The notes beneath the pieces are model-generated. The model searched no databases and was not told the DNA's origin. It saw nothing but the letters and a program-made list of their open reading frames with translations. The translations under genes and the position numbers were made by a program. Positions 44,273-53,053 of a stretch of 64,000 nucleotides of DNA are shown piece after piece. Position 1 is the stretch's first letter. Every line of letters starts with the position of its first letter. Source of the DNA: an uncultured Clostridia bacterium (GTDB taxonomy: Bacteria > Bacillota > Clostridia > Oscillospirales > Acutalibacteraceae); the NCBI GenBank assembly GCA_937884975.1, contig CAKZZS010000023.1:1-64000 (forward strand). The letters are read 5' to 3'.

Positions 44273-45210
44273 TGGAAAAAATTAAGGTTATTGCTGTAGT
44301 CGGACCTACTGCTTCGGGAAAGACAGCTCTTGCAGTTGAAATTGCAAAAAAATACAACGGAGAGGTTGTTTCTTTCGATTCAATGCAGATTTACAAGGGA
44401 ATGAATATTGCGTCTGCAAAGCCTACCGAAGATGAAATGCAGGGCATAGCGCACCACCTTATTTCCGAAAAAGAAAATGACGAAAGGTATTCCGTTGCCT
44501 GCTTTGTTGAGGACGCAAAGAAAATTTGTTTTGATATTTCAGAACGCGGTAAACTTCCTGTTCTTTGCGGCGGAACCGGACTATATATCGATAGTTTTGT
44601 AAATAATATTGAATTTATTGACGAAGGATTTAATGAGAAAATCAGAGATGACCTTCGAATAAGATTTAAAAATGAAGGAGCCGATAAGCTTTATAATGAG
44701 CTTAAAAGCATTGATAAGGCTTATGCGGACTCTGTTGAGCCCAATAACACAAAACGCGTTTTAAGGGCGCTTGAGCTTTATTATAATACCGGTATAAAAA
44801 TGAGCGAGCAAATCGAAAATTCAAAGAAAAATGAAAGTGATTTTTCTGCGCTTTACATTGGTTTGAATTTTTCAGACAGAAATATTTTATATGACCGTAT
44901 CAACAGGCGCGTTGATAAAATGATTTCAAGCGGCCTTGTTGAAGAGGCGAGGGAGTTTATCACTCAAACCGATATTAAAACTGCAAACCAGGCTATCGGC
45001 ATAAAGGAGCTTAAGCCTTATTTTGACGGTGAAATATCTCTTGAAGATGCAATTGAAAAAATAAAACAGCAGACAAGGCGTTATGCTAAACGCCAGTTGA
45101 CATGGTTTAACAGGAATAAAGATATTCATTGGATTTTTGCCGATAAAACTCAATTTGTAACTAACGACGCATTTGAGCTTGTTGACGGTTTTCTGAAAGG
45201 GGCGAATTAA
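44272..45210 (+). CDS. miaA: tRNA dimethylallyltransferase
   Basis: Adds a dimethylallyl group to A37 of tRNA, preparing it for MiaB. It has 312 residues. VVGPTASGKTALAVEIA is the P-loop, DSMQIYKGM the dimethylallyl-diphosphate site, LCGGTGLYI and RYAKRQLTWF typical C-terminal motifs. The ATG shares its A with the mutL stop. mutS-mutL-miaA is a common order in Clostridia. Confidence 0.96.
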   Translation: MEKIKVIAVVGPTASGKTALAVEIAKKYNGEVVSFDSMQIYKGMNIASAKPTEDEMQGIAHHLISEKENDERYSVACFVEDAKKICFDISERGKLPVLCGGTGLYIDSFVNNIEFIDEGFNEKIRDDLRIRFKNEGADKLYNELKSIDKAYADSVEPNNTKRVLRALELYYNTGIKMSEQIENSKKNESDFSALYIGLNFSDRNILYDRINRRVDKMISSGLVEEAREFITQTDIKTANQAIGIKELKPYFDGEISLEDAIEKIKQQTRRYAKRQLTWFNRNKDIHWIFADKTQFVTNDAFELVDGFLKGAN

Positions 45211-46434
45211 ATGAATGATAAAATTAAAAGATATCTTTTAATGCTTTTAAGCGCAGCAGTCGGTGTTTTCATTATCGGTTATATCGGCTATCAGGCTTAT
45301 ATGTTCAAAAGAAGCCCCGTTAAAACCGAAACCGCCCTTGAAAAAACCGTTTATGATACAATTGATACAAAGGCTTTTTTCGTAAGGGATGAAAGTTATA
45401 TCCAGACAAAGGGAAAAGGCACGGTTGTGCCTTTGATTTCGGACGGAATGAGAGTCGCAAGCGGAGATACGGTTGCGGTGCTGTTTTCCGATGACGATTC
45501 CGCAAGGCAGTTTAACCGTCTTAAGGAAGTTGAAAGCGCAATTTCATATTATAAGTCTCTTAAGAACCGAGTCGGAGTTCAGACTACTGACTTATCCGCT
45601 CTTGATAAAAGAATTGACTCTTCTGCCGCTTCCTACGTTAAAGCGCTTCAAAGCGGAAATATAAACTCTACTGTGAAATTCAGGGACGCTTTAAAAGAGG
45701 CTATGACAGCCCGTCAGCTTGCTACGGGTGGCGCTATTTCCGTAGATGAAAAAATTGCTTCGCTTGAAAGCGAGCTTGCTTCGCTTAATAATAAATCGGG
45801 CGGGTATACCTCCGTTACGGTTAATAATCCGGGTTATTATATAAGTACTACGGACGGATATGAGGAAACCGTTCCTTATGACGAGGCAACAGAGTACACG
45901 GTTGAACAGATAAATGAGGTTTTAAAGGCTTCTCCTAATAATAAGAGCGTTATGGGAAAGCTTGTTGACGGCTTCAATTGGTATATCCTTTGTAATATTC
46001 CGACAAATAAGGTCACATCCTTTAAAACCGACAGTCAGGTTAAAATTCTTTTACCGGACTATACTATTCAGCAGGTCTATGCCAGATTTATTAAGGTTAA
46101 TGACAGCAAGGACGGTAAAACAGCCGTTGTTTTCTGCGGAAACGAAATGAACGAGGTTATTGCTAATTTAAGGCTTGAGGACGTTCAACTTGTTGTAAAT
46201 GAGTACACGGGTTTCAGAATTGATAACCGAGCAATACGCGAGGTCGACGGCGAACAGGGCGTATATGTTCTTGTCGGCAATATTGTAAGGTTCAGAAAAA
46301 TAAATGTTATTTACTCATCTACCGATTATTCAATTGTTAATAATATTGAAAACGAAAGCGGTCAGTTAAGAATGTATGATGAGGTTATAACGGAAGGGAC
46401 TGATTTATTTGACGGAAAAATCATTTCAAGATAA
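45211..46434 (+). CDS. HlyD-like membrane-anchored periplasmic adaptor protein
   Basis: A 407-residue protein with one N-terminal membrane segment (about residues 8-28). The body resembles HlyD-family adaptors: a barrel-sandwich part (TKGKGTVVPLISDGMRVASGDTVAV in pieces), a helical part near 100-200, and a beta domain with VQLVVNEYTGFRIDNRAI. No ABC or RND partner is adjacent. It sits between miaA and the ylmE-sepF-divIVA division cluster, so a role in the envelope at division is possible, which is inference. Confidence 0.72.
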   Translation: MNDKIKRYLLMLLSAAVGVFIIGYIGYQAYMFKRSPVKTETALEKTVYDTIDTKAFFVRDESYIQTKGKGTVVPLISDGMRVASGDTVAVLFSDDDSARQFNRLKEVESAISYYKSLKNRVGVQTTDLSALDKRIDSSAASYVKALQSGNINSTVKFRDALKEAMTARQLATGGAISVDEKIASLESELASLNNKSGGYTSVTVNNPGYYISTTDGYEETVPYDEATEYTVEQINEVLKASPNNKSVMGKLVDGFNWYILCNIPTNKVTSFKTDSQVKILLPDYTIQQVYARFIKVNDSKDGKTAVVFCGNEMNEVIANLRLEDVQLVVNEYTGFRIDNRAIREVDGEQGVYVLVGNIVRFRKINVIYSSTDYSIVNNIENESGQLRMYDEVITEGTDLFDGKIISR

Positions 46435-47134
46435 ACAATTTGAAGATATTGAGTTTAATCTCAAAGCGATTAACGAAAGAATTGCCTGCGCTGCTGAAAA
46501 AAGCGGAAGAACACGTTCTGACGTGCGTTTTATGGCGGTTACAAAGACGGTTGACGTATTCAGAATAAATAAGGCGCTTGAGTGCGGAATTGACCTTATC
46601 GGCGAAAATAAGGTTCAGGAGTATCTTTTAAAAAAGCCTGATTTGCATCTTGAGAATGTTCAAAGCCATCTTATAGGACACCTTCAAACAAATAAGGTTA
46701 ATAAAATCGTCGGCGAGGTTGACTGCATTGAGTCCGTTGACAGCATTAAGCTTGCAAATGAGATTTCAAAACAGTCTTTGAAAAAGGGGATAGTCACCGA
46801 TATTCTTGTTGAGGTGAATATTGCAGGCGAGGAAAATAAAACAGGACTGCCTAAAGAAATGCTTTCGGACTTTCTCTATGAAATTTCCGAACTGCCTGCA
46901 ATTAAGGTTCAGGGACTTATGACAATTCCTCCGTTTTCACAAAATAATGCGCAAAATCGCAAATTTTTTTCAAATATGTACAATATGTATGTTGACATTA
47001 GGTCAAAAAAAATACATAATATTAACATGGACATTTTGTCCATGGGTATGTCAGGGGATTATGAAGACGCGATCCTCTGCGGTTCAAATCTTGTAAGAAT
47101 TGGGTCTGCCGTTTTCGGACCCAGAATATATTAA
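46409..47134 (+). CDS. ylmE: PLP-binding protein YggS/YlmE
   Basis: A 241-residue alanine-racemase-fold protein that binds PLP without known catalysis and helps PLP homeostasis. FMAVTKTVDV holds the PLP lysine; LIGENKVQEYL, HLIGHLQTNKVN and LSMGMSGDYEDAI are family motifs. It begins at TTG 46409 after GGAAGGGA, overlapping the upstream gene by 26 bp. It precedes sepF as in Bacillus. Confidence 0.93.
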   Translation: MTEKSFQDKQFEDIEFNLKAINERIACAAEKSGRTRSDVRFMAVTKTVDVFRINKALECGIDLIGENKVQEYLLKKPDLHLENVQSHLIGHLQTNKVNKIVGEVDCIESVDSIKLANEISKQSLKKGIVTDILVEVNIAGEENKTGLPKEMLSDFLYEISELPAIKVQGLMTIPPFSQNNAQNRKFFSNMYNMYVDIRSKKIHNINMDILSMGMSGDYEDAILCGSNLVRIGSAVFGPRIY

Positions 47135-47154
47135 AAAAAGTGGAGGTAACTACA

Positions 47155-47607
47155 ATGGGATTTTTAGACAAGGTTAAGGAGTTTGTTAATACCGATGAGC
47201 TCTATGACGGTGAAACCGATGATTTCGGCGCAGATTCTTATGATGAGCAGCCTGCTCCGAGAGCTACACGCCGTGAGCGCGAATCAAGATTTTCCGGTGA
47301 TCAGGACAATGTTGTAAACATTCATACAACTGCCCAGCTTCAGGTTGTTCTTGCAAAACCCGAAACATTTGAGGAAGCTAAAAAAATTGCCGACAATCTT
47401 AACCAGAAAAGAACGGTTGTTCTTAATCTGGAAAGCGCTAACCGTGATATCGCTTTAAGGATTATAGATTTCCTTACAGGCGTTGCTTATGCAAATGACG
47501 GTAACCTTAAAAAGGTTGCAAAGGCTATTTTCATTATCACTCCTTATAATGTTGACGTTATGGGAGATCTTCTTGATGAGCTTGAAAGCACAGGCGTATT
47601 CTTTTAA
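47155..47607 (+). CDS. sepF: Cell division protein SepF
   Basis: Links FtsZ filaments to the membrane. It has 150 residues: an N-terminal amphipathic helix (GFLDKVKEFV), a charged linker, and the SepF domain from about residue 60 (VNIHTTAQLQVVLAKPETFEEA, then VVLNLESANRDIALRIIDFL in stretches). The start 47155 follows GGAGG; the in-frame ATG 47140 is upstream of that site. Confidence 0.95.
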   Translation: MGFLDKVKEFVNTDELYDGETDDFGADSYDEQPAPRATRRERESRFSGDQDNVVNIHTTAQLQVVLAKPETFEEAKKIADNLNQKRTVVLNLESANRDIALRIIDFLTGVAYANDGNLKKVAKAIFIITPYNVDVMGDLLDELESTGVFF

Positions 47608-47638
47608 TTAAACTAACAGTCTTGAAAGGTAATTTATT

Positions 47639-48937
47639 ATGTTAAGACCTAACGAAATCTATGAAAAGTCTTTTGAAAGGGTTGACGAAGGCTCTTATTC
47701 GGCTAAAGATGTTGACGCTTTTATGAAAGAGGTTGCGTCTTCATATGAACAGGTTTTCAAGCAGAACGGCGAGCTTGTAAGACGGCTCAGTCTTCTTGCA
47801 AACCGTCTTGAGGCATACAGACGTCAGGAAGAACTTGCCGAAAAGCAGGCTGACAAGGATGAAAACGAGGAATTCAACGAATCCCTTAAGGCGAAGCTTG
47901 ACCAGGCAAAAGCTGTTGCCCAGAGAATGCTTGACGAGGCGAAGAATAAAGCCGTAGGTATTGTTGATAATGCCAATGCGCAGTCTGACAGAATTCTTGT
48001 TGATTTGAAGGATAAGATTAAAGAGCAGAAGGTTACGCTTGACCTTCTTAACGCCCAGTCTGACGCATTTAAAAAGAAGCTTCTTGACACTTACAGAGAG
48101 CACCTCATTTTAATTGATTCAATTCCTGTTGAGGCTGAAAAAATCGTTAAGGCTGCTAAAAGTGAAACAAAAGAAGAAGCTGACGGCGTAAAGGAAGAGT
48201 TTAAAGTAGATACTGACGCAACGTATATTTTCTCCGAGGCTGATGAGTTTGTTGAAAAGCTTGATGAGCCTGTTGAAACAGTTACCGAAAATAATGACGA
48301 TGTTTCGTTTGACTCCGATGTTGATTCTAATGGCGATTCCTTTGAACCTGTTGAAGAAATAAAAGATGTTTCTGCCGATGAATCAGGTGAAATCTTCTCT
48401 GACGCTGAAGAAGACGATGTTGTTTCTTCTGTTCCCGACGAGAAAGCTATCGTTGAAGAAGAGGCTGACGTTGAAGACGAAGCCGATGCAGAAGTAAAGG
48501 ATGAAGGCTTCAGCTTTGATTTTTCAAATATTTCCTTTGACGATGAAGAGGATGAAGAAATCTTTGACGAGGACGAGGAAGATAAACCGCTTTTTGAAGT
48601 AAAAATCGAGCAAGAGGGCGAAACTGAAAGGTTGTTTGACTCTTCAAAGGAAGAGAATGATAACATTATTGCCGATGTATTTACTTCGGATGAAGAAGTA
48701 GCAAAAGAAGATGTTTTCGATTCTGTCGAAGCTGCCGAAGAAGAAACCGAAACTCATCAAGAAAATGCCGACAGACCCTCTTTAAAGGACTTAATCCGCG
48801 CAAAGGGTTCTATTGACGAAACTGATATAGAAATCGTTGAATCGGATGATGAAGAAAGCTTTGACGTTAAGTTTGATGATGACGAAGACACTCTTGAAGA
48901 GAACGATATAAATAATCATTTCAGAATTGATAACTGA
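47639..48937 (+). CDS. divIVA: DivIVA-domain protein with acidic tail
   Basis: A 432-residue protein. Residues 1-60 are the DivIVA lipid-binding domain (LRPNEIYEKSFERVDEGSYS), followed by a coiled coil to about 165. Then comes a long tail (about 180-430) very rich in Asp and Glu, with low complexity, ending in NHFRIDN. Most DivIVA proteins are under 250 residues. Divergence is in the tail; the N-terminus binds negatively curved membrane at poles and septa. A GAAAGG site lies before the start. Frames opposite the tail are shadows. Confidence 0.9.
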   Translation: MLRPNEIYEKSFERVDEGSYSAKDVDAFMKEVASSYEQVFKQNGELVRRLSLLANRLEAYRRQEELAEKQADKDENEEFNESLKAKLDQAKAVAQRMLDEAKNKAVGIVDNANAQSDRILVDLKDKIKEQKVTLDLLNAQSDAFKKKLLDTYREHLILIDSIPVEAEKIVKAAKSETKEEADGVKEEFKVDTDATYIFSEADEFVEKLDEPVETVTENNDDVSFDSDVDSNGDSFEPVEEIKDVSADESGEIFSDAEEDDVVSSVPDEKAIVEEEADVEDEADAEVKDEGFSFDFSNISFDDEEDEEIFDEDEEDKPLFEVKIEQEGETERLFDSSKEENDNIIADVFTSDEEVAKEDVFDSVEAAEEETETHQENADRPSLKDLIRAKGSIDETDIEIVESDDEESFDVKFDDDEDTLEENDINNHFRIDN

Positions 48938-48947
48938 GAGGGAACGG

Positions 48948-49439
48948 ATGAAAAAGGTTGCCACGGCTCTTATTATGATAATACTGATCCTTGGCGATCA
49001 GATTTTTAAGATTCTTACATTGAAATATCTTAAACCTCTCGGGTCGGTTAACCTTATAAAGGGTTTTTTACGTTTGAATTACGTTGAAAACACCGGCGCG
49101 GCTTTCGGTATGTTTAAAAATAATACCGCTGTGTTGAGCGTTTTTACCGGCATTGTCATACTTGTCTGCTTATACTTTATATTCTTAAAACCACTTGATA
49201 ATAGGGTTTATAACGTTTGCCTTGTTATGATAGTGGCCGGCGGTATAGGTAACCTTATTGACAGGGTTTTCCGTTCCTTTGTTATTGATTATATCGAAGC
49301 CCTTTTCGTTGATTTTCCGGTTTTCAATTTTGCAGATATTCTTGTGACTTGCGGTTCGTTTATACTTGCTTTTTATCTTATTTACGAAACGGTAAAAGAA
49401 AAAAAGAATGTTAAATCCGGAGAAGAAGCAGATGCCTGA
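48948..49439 (+). CDS. lspA: Lipoprotein signal peptidase
   Basis: Cleaves prolipoprotein signal peptides in the membrane. It has 163 residues and four hydrophobic segments. NYVENTGAAFGMF, GNLIDRVFRSFVIDYIE (first catalytic Asp) and FNFADILV (second Asp) are diagnostic. ATG 48948 has GAGAGGGAA upstream; an earlier in-frame TTG lies inside divIVA. The stop overlaps the next gene. Confidence 0.96.
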   Translation: MKKVATALIMIILILGDQIFKILTLKYLKPLGSVNLIKGFLRLNYVENTGAAFGMFKNNTAVLSVFTGIVILVCLYFIFLKPLDNRVYNVCLVMIVAGGIGNLIDRVFRSFVIDYIEALFVDFPVFNFADILVTCGSFILAFYLIYETVKEKKNVKSGEEADA

Positions 49440-50343
49440 AAAATCAGTATTTGAAATTGAAGAAGCGTTTGCCGACGAACGTATTGACAAGGTTATTGTC
49501 GCTCTTACGGACGGCACACGTTCTTTTGTCCAGAAAAGCATTGAGGACGGAAATGTACTTGTCAACGGTAAAACTGTTTCAAAGAATTACAGATGCTCTG
49601 TAGGCGATGAAATCTCCGTCAGCTTTTCCGAGCCTGTAATGCTTGACGTCAGTCCTGAAAACATTCCGCTTGACATAAGGTTTGAGGATGAAAGTCTTTT
49701 GGTTGTCAATAAGGCAAAGGGAATGGTTGTTCATCCTGCGCCGGGTAACTACAGCGGTACTCTTGTAAACGCTCTTATGTATCATTGCGGAGATTCGCTT
49801 TCGGGAATTAACGGGATTATCAGACCGGGAATTGTTCACAGAATAGATAAGGATACGAGCGGACTTCTTATCGTTGCAAAAAACGATTTTTCCCATAATT
49901 TCCTTGCCGAACAGATTAAAGAGCATAGCTTTACAAGAGAATACAGAGCAGTTATTATCGGTCATTTAAAAGAAAGCTCGGGAACTGTTGATGCGCCGAT
50001 AGGCAGAAATCCAAAAGACAGAAAAAAGATGGCAGTTACCGATAAAAACTCAAAGAATGCCGTTACGCATTATGAGGTTCTTGAAGAGTATAAAGGCTAT
50101 TCTCTTGTAAAATTAAAGCTTGAAACGGGCAGGACTCATCAGATAAGAGTTCATATGGCTTATCTGGGACATCCCGTTGCAGGTGATGAGGTTTACGGCG
50201 GAAAAAGAAAAGACGACGGACTTCTGGGTCAGTGTCTTCACGCAGGTTTAATCGGCTTTATTCATCCCGTAACAAAGGAATATATTGAAATAAGTTCCGA
50301 ATATCCCGAATATTTTGAGGACTTTTTAAGGAGAATAAAATAA
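49432..50343 (+). CDS. RluA/RluD-family pseudouridine synthase
   Basis: A 303-residue rRNA pseudouridine synthase. An N-terminal S4 RNA-binding domain (DERIDKVIVALTDGTRSFVQKS in parts) precedes the catalytic domain with VNKAKGMVVHPAPG and GIVHRIDKDTSGLL, where Asp is catalytic. RTHQIRVHMAYLGHP is conserved. By its S4 domain it is RluD-like. Start 49432 follows GGAGAAG and overlaps lspA by 8 bp; this pairing is common in Firmicutes. Confidence 0.92.
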   Translation: MPEKSVFEIEEAFADERIDKVIVALTDGTRSFVQKSIEDGNVLVNGKTVSKNYRCSVGDEISVSFSEPVMLDVSPENIPLDIRFEDESLLVVNKAKGMVVHPAPGNYSGTLVNALMYHCGDSLSGINGIIRPGIVHRIDKDTSGLLIVAKNDFSHNFLAEQIKEHSFTREYRAVIIGHLKESSGTVDAPIGRNPKDRKKMAVTDKNSKNAVTHYEVLEEYKGYSLVKLKLETGRTHQIRVHMAYLGHPVAGDEVYGGKRKDDGLLGQCLHAGLIGFIHPVTKEYIEISSEYPEYFEDFLRRIK

Positions 50344-51173
50344 TGGTTCAGCAAAATGCAAAGTCTTTTTCCGATTGGCTTGTCATTTCGGATATTGATG
50401 GCACACTGAACAATAAAATAAGAAAGCTTCCCGAGCGAAATTTAAATGCCATAAGGCATTTTATTGACGATCTCGGAGGAAATTTTACTCTTGCCTCCGG
50501 CAGGAGTGTTTCTAATATGCGAAAGCACTATGAAAGGTTAAATCTTACTTCTCCTGCCGTGATTCTTAACGGCGCAGGCATATATGATTTTCAGAATGAG
50601 AAAATGCTTCACTATGTCAGCATCGGTCAAAAAGGTCAAAGTATTGTTAAGGAAGTTTTATTAAAATTCCCGATGATAGAAATAATGATTGTAGCAAACG
50701 ATAAGAATTATCTTATAAATTCTCACGTTTTTGCTCCTTTTATGGCAGGTACCGACACACTTTCGACCTTTACCTTTTCAGAGTTTGATGAGATTCCGAA
50801 GGAAGAGTGGGGGAAGGTTATTTTTCTCGGTATGCCTGCTTTTGTTAGTCATCTTAAAAAGTATTTAAGCCGATATGACGGCAAGGGCGTTACGTTTATG
50901 TCTTCGTCCGTTTCTTCATTTGAAATGCTTGAGGGGAATACCAATAAAGGCGAAGGCGCTCTTGAGGTTGCCCGAATTATTGGTATTGATAAACAAAAAA
51001 CAGCCGCTATCGGCGACTATTTCAATGACTATGAGCTTTTAAAGCACGTTGCGCTTCCTGCCTGCTGCGGACAGGCTCCGAGAGGAATGAAGGAAATAGC
51101 GAAGTTAGTTACCTGTCACTGTAATAAAGGCGCAGTGGCGGACCTGCTTGAATACATAGAACAAAATTATTAG
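50343..51173 (+). CDS. Cof-type HAD-IIB phosphatase
   Basis: A 276-residue HAD hydrolase. VISDIDGTLNN carries the nucleophile and acid Asp, LASGRSVSNM is motif II, EGNTNKGEGALEVARIIGI the motif III Lys, and AIGDYFNDYELL motif IV. The C2B cap lies between. It dephosphorylates small phosphorylated metabolites; the substrate is unknown. It precedes the transketolase genes by 10 bp. Confidence 0.88.
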   Translation: MVQQNAKSFSDWLVISDIDGTLNNKIRKLPERNLNAIRHFIDDLGGNFTLASGRSVSNMRKHYERLNLTSPAVILNGAGIYDFQNEKMLHYVSIGQKGQSIVKEVLLKFPMIEIMIVANDKNYLINSHVFAPFMAGTDTLSTFTFSEFDEIPKEEWGKVIFLGMPAFVSHLKKYLSRYDGKGVTFMSSSVSSFEMLEGNTNKGEGALEVARIIGIDKQKTAAIGDYFNDYELLKHVALPACCGQAPRGMKEIAKLVTCHCNKGAVADLLEYIEQNY

Positions 51174-51183
51174 GAGGATAAAT

Positions 51184-52026
51184 ATGGATCAAGCGTTAAA
51201 AAAGGATTTAATGATTTTTGCGACCAAATTGAGAATAGGCGCTGTAGAAGCAATTTACTGCGCAAAGTCGGGTCATCCCGGCGGCTCAATTTCAATTGCA
51301 GAGCTTTTAAGTTATCTCTACAATGTTGAAATGAAGGTTGATCCCAAAAATCCCAAGGATGAAAACCGTGACAGATTTGTTCTTTCGAAAGGTCATGCAG
51401 CGCCCGGAGTTTATTCTGCGCTTGCGCTTAAGGGATTTTTCCCTTATGATGATCTTAAGTCATTAAGAAAATCCGATTCTTATCTTCAGGGACATCCCTC
51501 AATGACTTATGTTCCCGGAATTGATATGAGTACAGGCTCTCTTGGCCAGGGTATTTCGGCTGCTGTCGGTATGGCATTGAGCGCTAAACATCAGAAAAAG
51601 GATTTCCGTGTTTATACAATTCTCGGTGACGGTGAAATCGAGGAAGGTCAGGTTTGGGAAGCGGCTATGTTCGCGGGAAATAAAAAGCTTGATAACCTTG
51701 TTGCAATTGTTGACTATAATAATCTTCAGATAGACGGCGTTCTTGACGACGTAAACTCTCCTTATCCGATTAAAGAAAAGTTTGAAGCCTTCGGCTGGAA
51801 CGCTGTTGAAATTGACGGTCATAATTTTGACGAAATCGAAAAAGCGTTTAATCAGGCAAGAGAGTGCAAGGGTAAGCCTACCTGTATTGTTGCTTCCTGC
51901 GTTAAGGGCAAGGGCGTTTCCTATATGGAAAACGAATGTAACTGGCACGGAGCTGCTCCCAATACAGAACAGTATGAAATTGCTATGAACGAGCTTAATG
52001 CCGCTCTTAAAGAATTGGAGGCGTAA
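51184..52026 (+). CDS. Transketolase, N-terminal subunit
   Basis: The thiamine-diphosphate-binding half of a split transketolase of the pentose phosphate pathway. In 280 residues it has SGHPGGSISIAELL, LSKGHAAPGVYSALA, GSLGQGISAAVGMA and the TPP motif GDGEIEEGQVWEAAM with DYNNLQIDG. The second half begins 3 bp after its stop. A GGAGG site precedes the start. Confidence 0.94.
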   Translation: MDQALKKDLMIFATKLRIGAVEAIYCAKSGHPGGSISIAELLSYLYNVEMKVDPKNPKDENRDRFVLSKGHAAPGVYSALALKGFFPYDDLKSLRKSDSYLQGHPSMTYVPGIDMSTGSLGQGISAAVGMALSAKHQKKDFRVYTILGDGEIEEGQVWEAAMFAGNKKLDNLVAIVDYNNLQIDGVLDDVNSPYPIKEKFEAFGWNAVEIDGHNFDEIEKAFNQARECKGKPTCIVASCVKGKGVSYMENECNWHGAAPNTEQYEIAMNELNAALKELEA

Positions 52027-52029
52027 ACA

Positions 52030-52974
52030 ATGGCAGATGTAATTAAAAAGGCAACCCGTGACGCTTACGGTGAAGCATTGGCAGAGCTTGGTAAGGTTGA
52101 TTCAAATTTCGTTGTTCTTGACGCCGACCTTGCAAAGGCTACAAAAACCGGCACTTTTAAAGCTGCTTTTCCTGAGAGATTTTATGACTGCGGTATTGCC
52201 GAAAGCAATATGATGGGTATAGCCGCAGGTATCGCTTCAACCGGTCTTACAGTCTTTGCAAGCTCCTTTGCAATGTTTGCTGCTGGCAGAGCTTTTGAAC
52301 AGGTCAGGAATTCCATTGGTTATCCTCATCTTAATGTTAAAATCGGCGCTACTCACGCTGGTGTTTCCGCAGGTGAGGACGGTGCAAGCCATCAGTGTAA
52401 CGAGGATATTGCTCTTATGAGAACAATTCCCGGTATGACGATTATAAATCCTGCTGACGCTGTTGAAGCTAAACAGGCTGTATTTGCAGCCGCAAAAAAA
52501 GATGGTCCGGTATATCTTCGTTTCGGCAGACTTGCTGTTCCGGTAATTTTTGACGAAAACTATAAATTTGAAATAGGTAAGGGTAACCTTCTTAAAGAGG
52601 GTACCGACTGTACTCTTATTGCAACGGGACTTCTTGTAAATGAAGCTTTAATTGCTGCCGAAGAGCTTAAAAATGAAGGAATTTCGGTTGAGGTTATAAA
52701 CATGGCGACTATTAAACCTCTCGATGTTGACCTTGTTGTTGCTTCCGCTAAAAAGACAGGCTGTGTAGTAACTGCCGAAGAGCACAATATTATCGGCGGT
52801 CTCGGCGGCGCAGTTTGTGAAGCGTTGAGCGAGAATTATCCCGTACCCGTTGTTCGCGTCGGTATGAACGATGTTTACGGCAAATCCGGAGACGGCTCGC
52901 TTCTTCTTAAGGAATTCGGTCTTTGCTCCGAAAATCTTAAGGAACAGGTTAAGAAGGCAATTGGTCTTAAGTAA
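52030..52974 (+). CDS. Transketolase, C-terminal subunit
   Basis: The second half of the split transketolase. It has 314 residues: FVVLDADLAKATKTG, FYDCGIAESNMMGIAAGIA (Glu that activates TPP), THAGVSAGEDGASHQ and the C-terminal Rossmann-like domain with VVTAEEHNIIGGLG. It is cotranscribed with the N-terminal subunit and ends at a strong terminator. Confidence 0.94.
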   Translation: MADVIKKATRDAYGEALAELGKVDSNFVVLDADLAKATKTGTFKAAFPERFYDCGIAESNMMGIAAGIASTGLTVFASSFAMFAAGRAFEQVRNSIGYPHLNVKIGATHAGVSAGEDGASHQCNEDIALMRTIPGMTIINPADAVEAKQAVFAAAKKDGPVYLRFGRLAVPVIFDENYKFEIGKGNLLKEGTDCTLIATGLLVNEALIAAEELKNEGISVEVINMATIKPLDVDLVVASAKKTGCVVTAEEHNIIGGLGGAVCEALSENYPVPVVRVGMNDVYGKSGDGSLLLKEFGLCSENLKEQVKKAIGLK

Positions 52975-52985
52975 TAAAAAAATAT

Positions 52986-53017
52986 GGCTCACCTGAAAAA
53001 GGTGAGCCGTTTTTTTA
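52986..53017. terminator. Bidirectional terminator
   Basis: An 8-bp GC-rich perfect stem (52986-52993 with 53001-53008) with T runs on both strands lies between the convergent transketolase and mnmA genes. Confidence 0.9.
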
Positions 53018-53053
53018 TTATTTTTAAATTTTTTGTCGAAAAAAGGGATATCA

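Noticed and set aside
48091..48666. A 191-residue Ser-rich protein opposite divIVA
   Set aside because: It is the complement of Asp/Glu-rich codons of the divIVA tail, so a low-complexity shadow.
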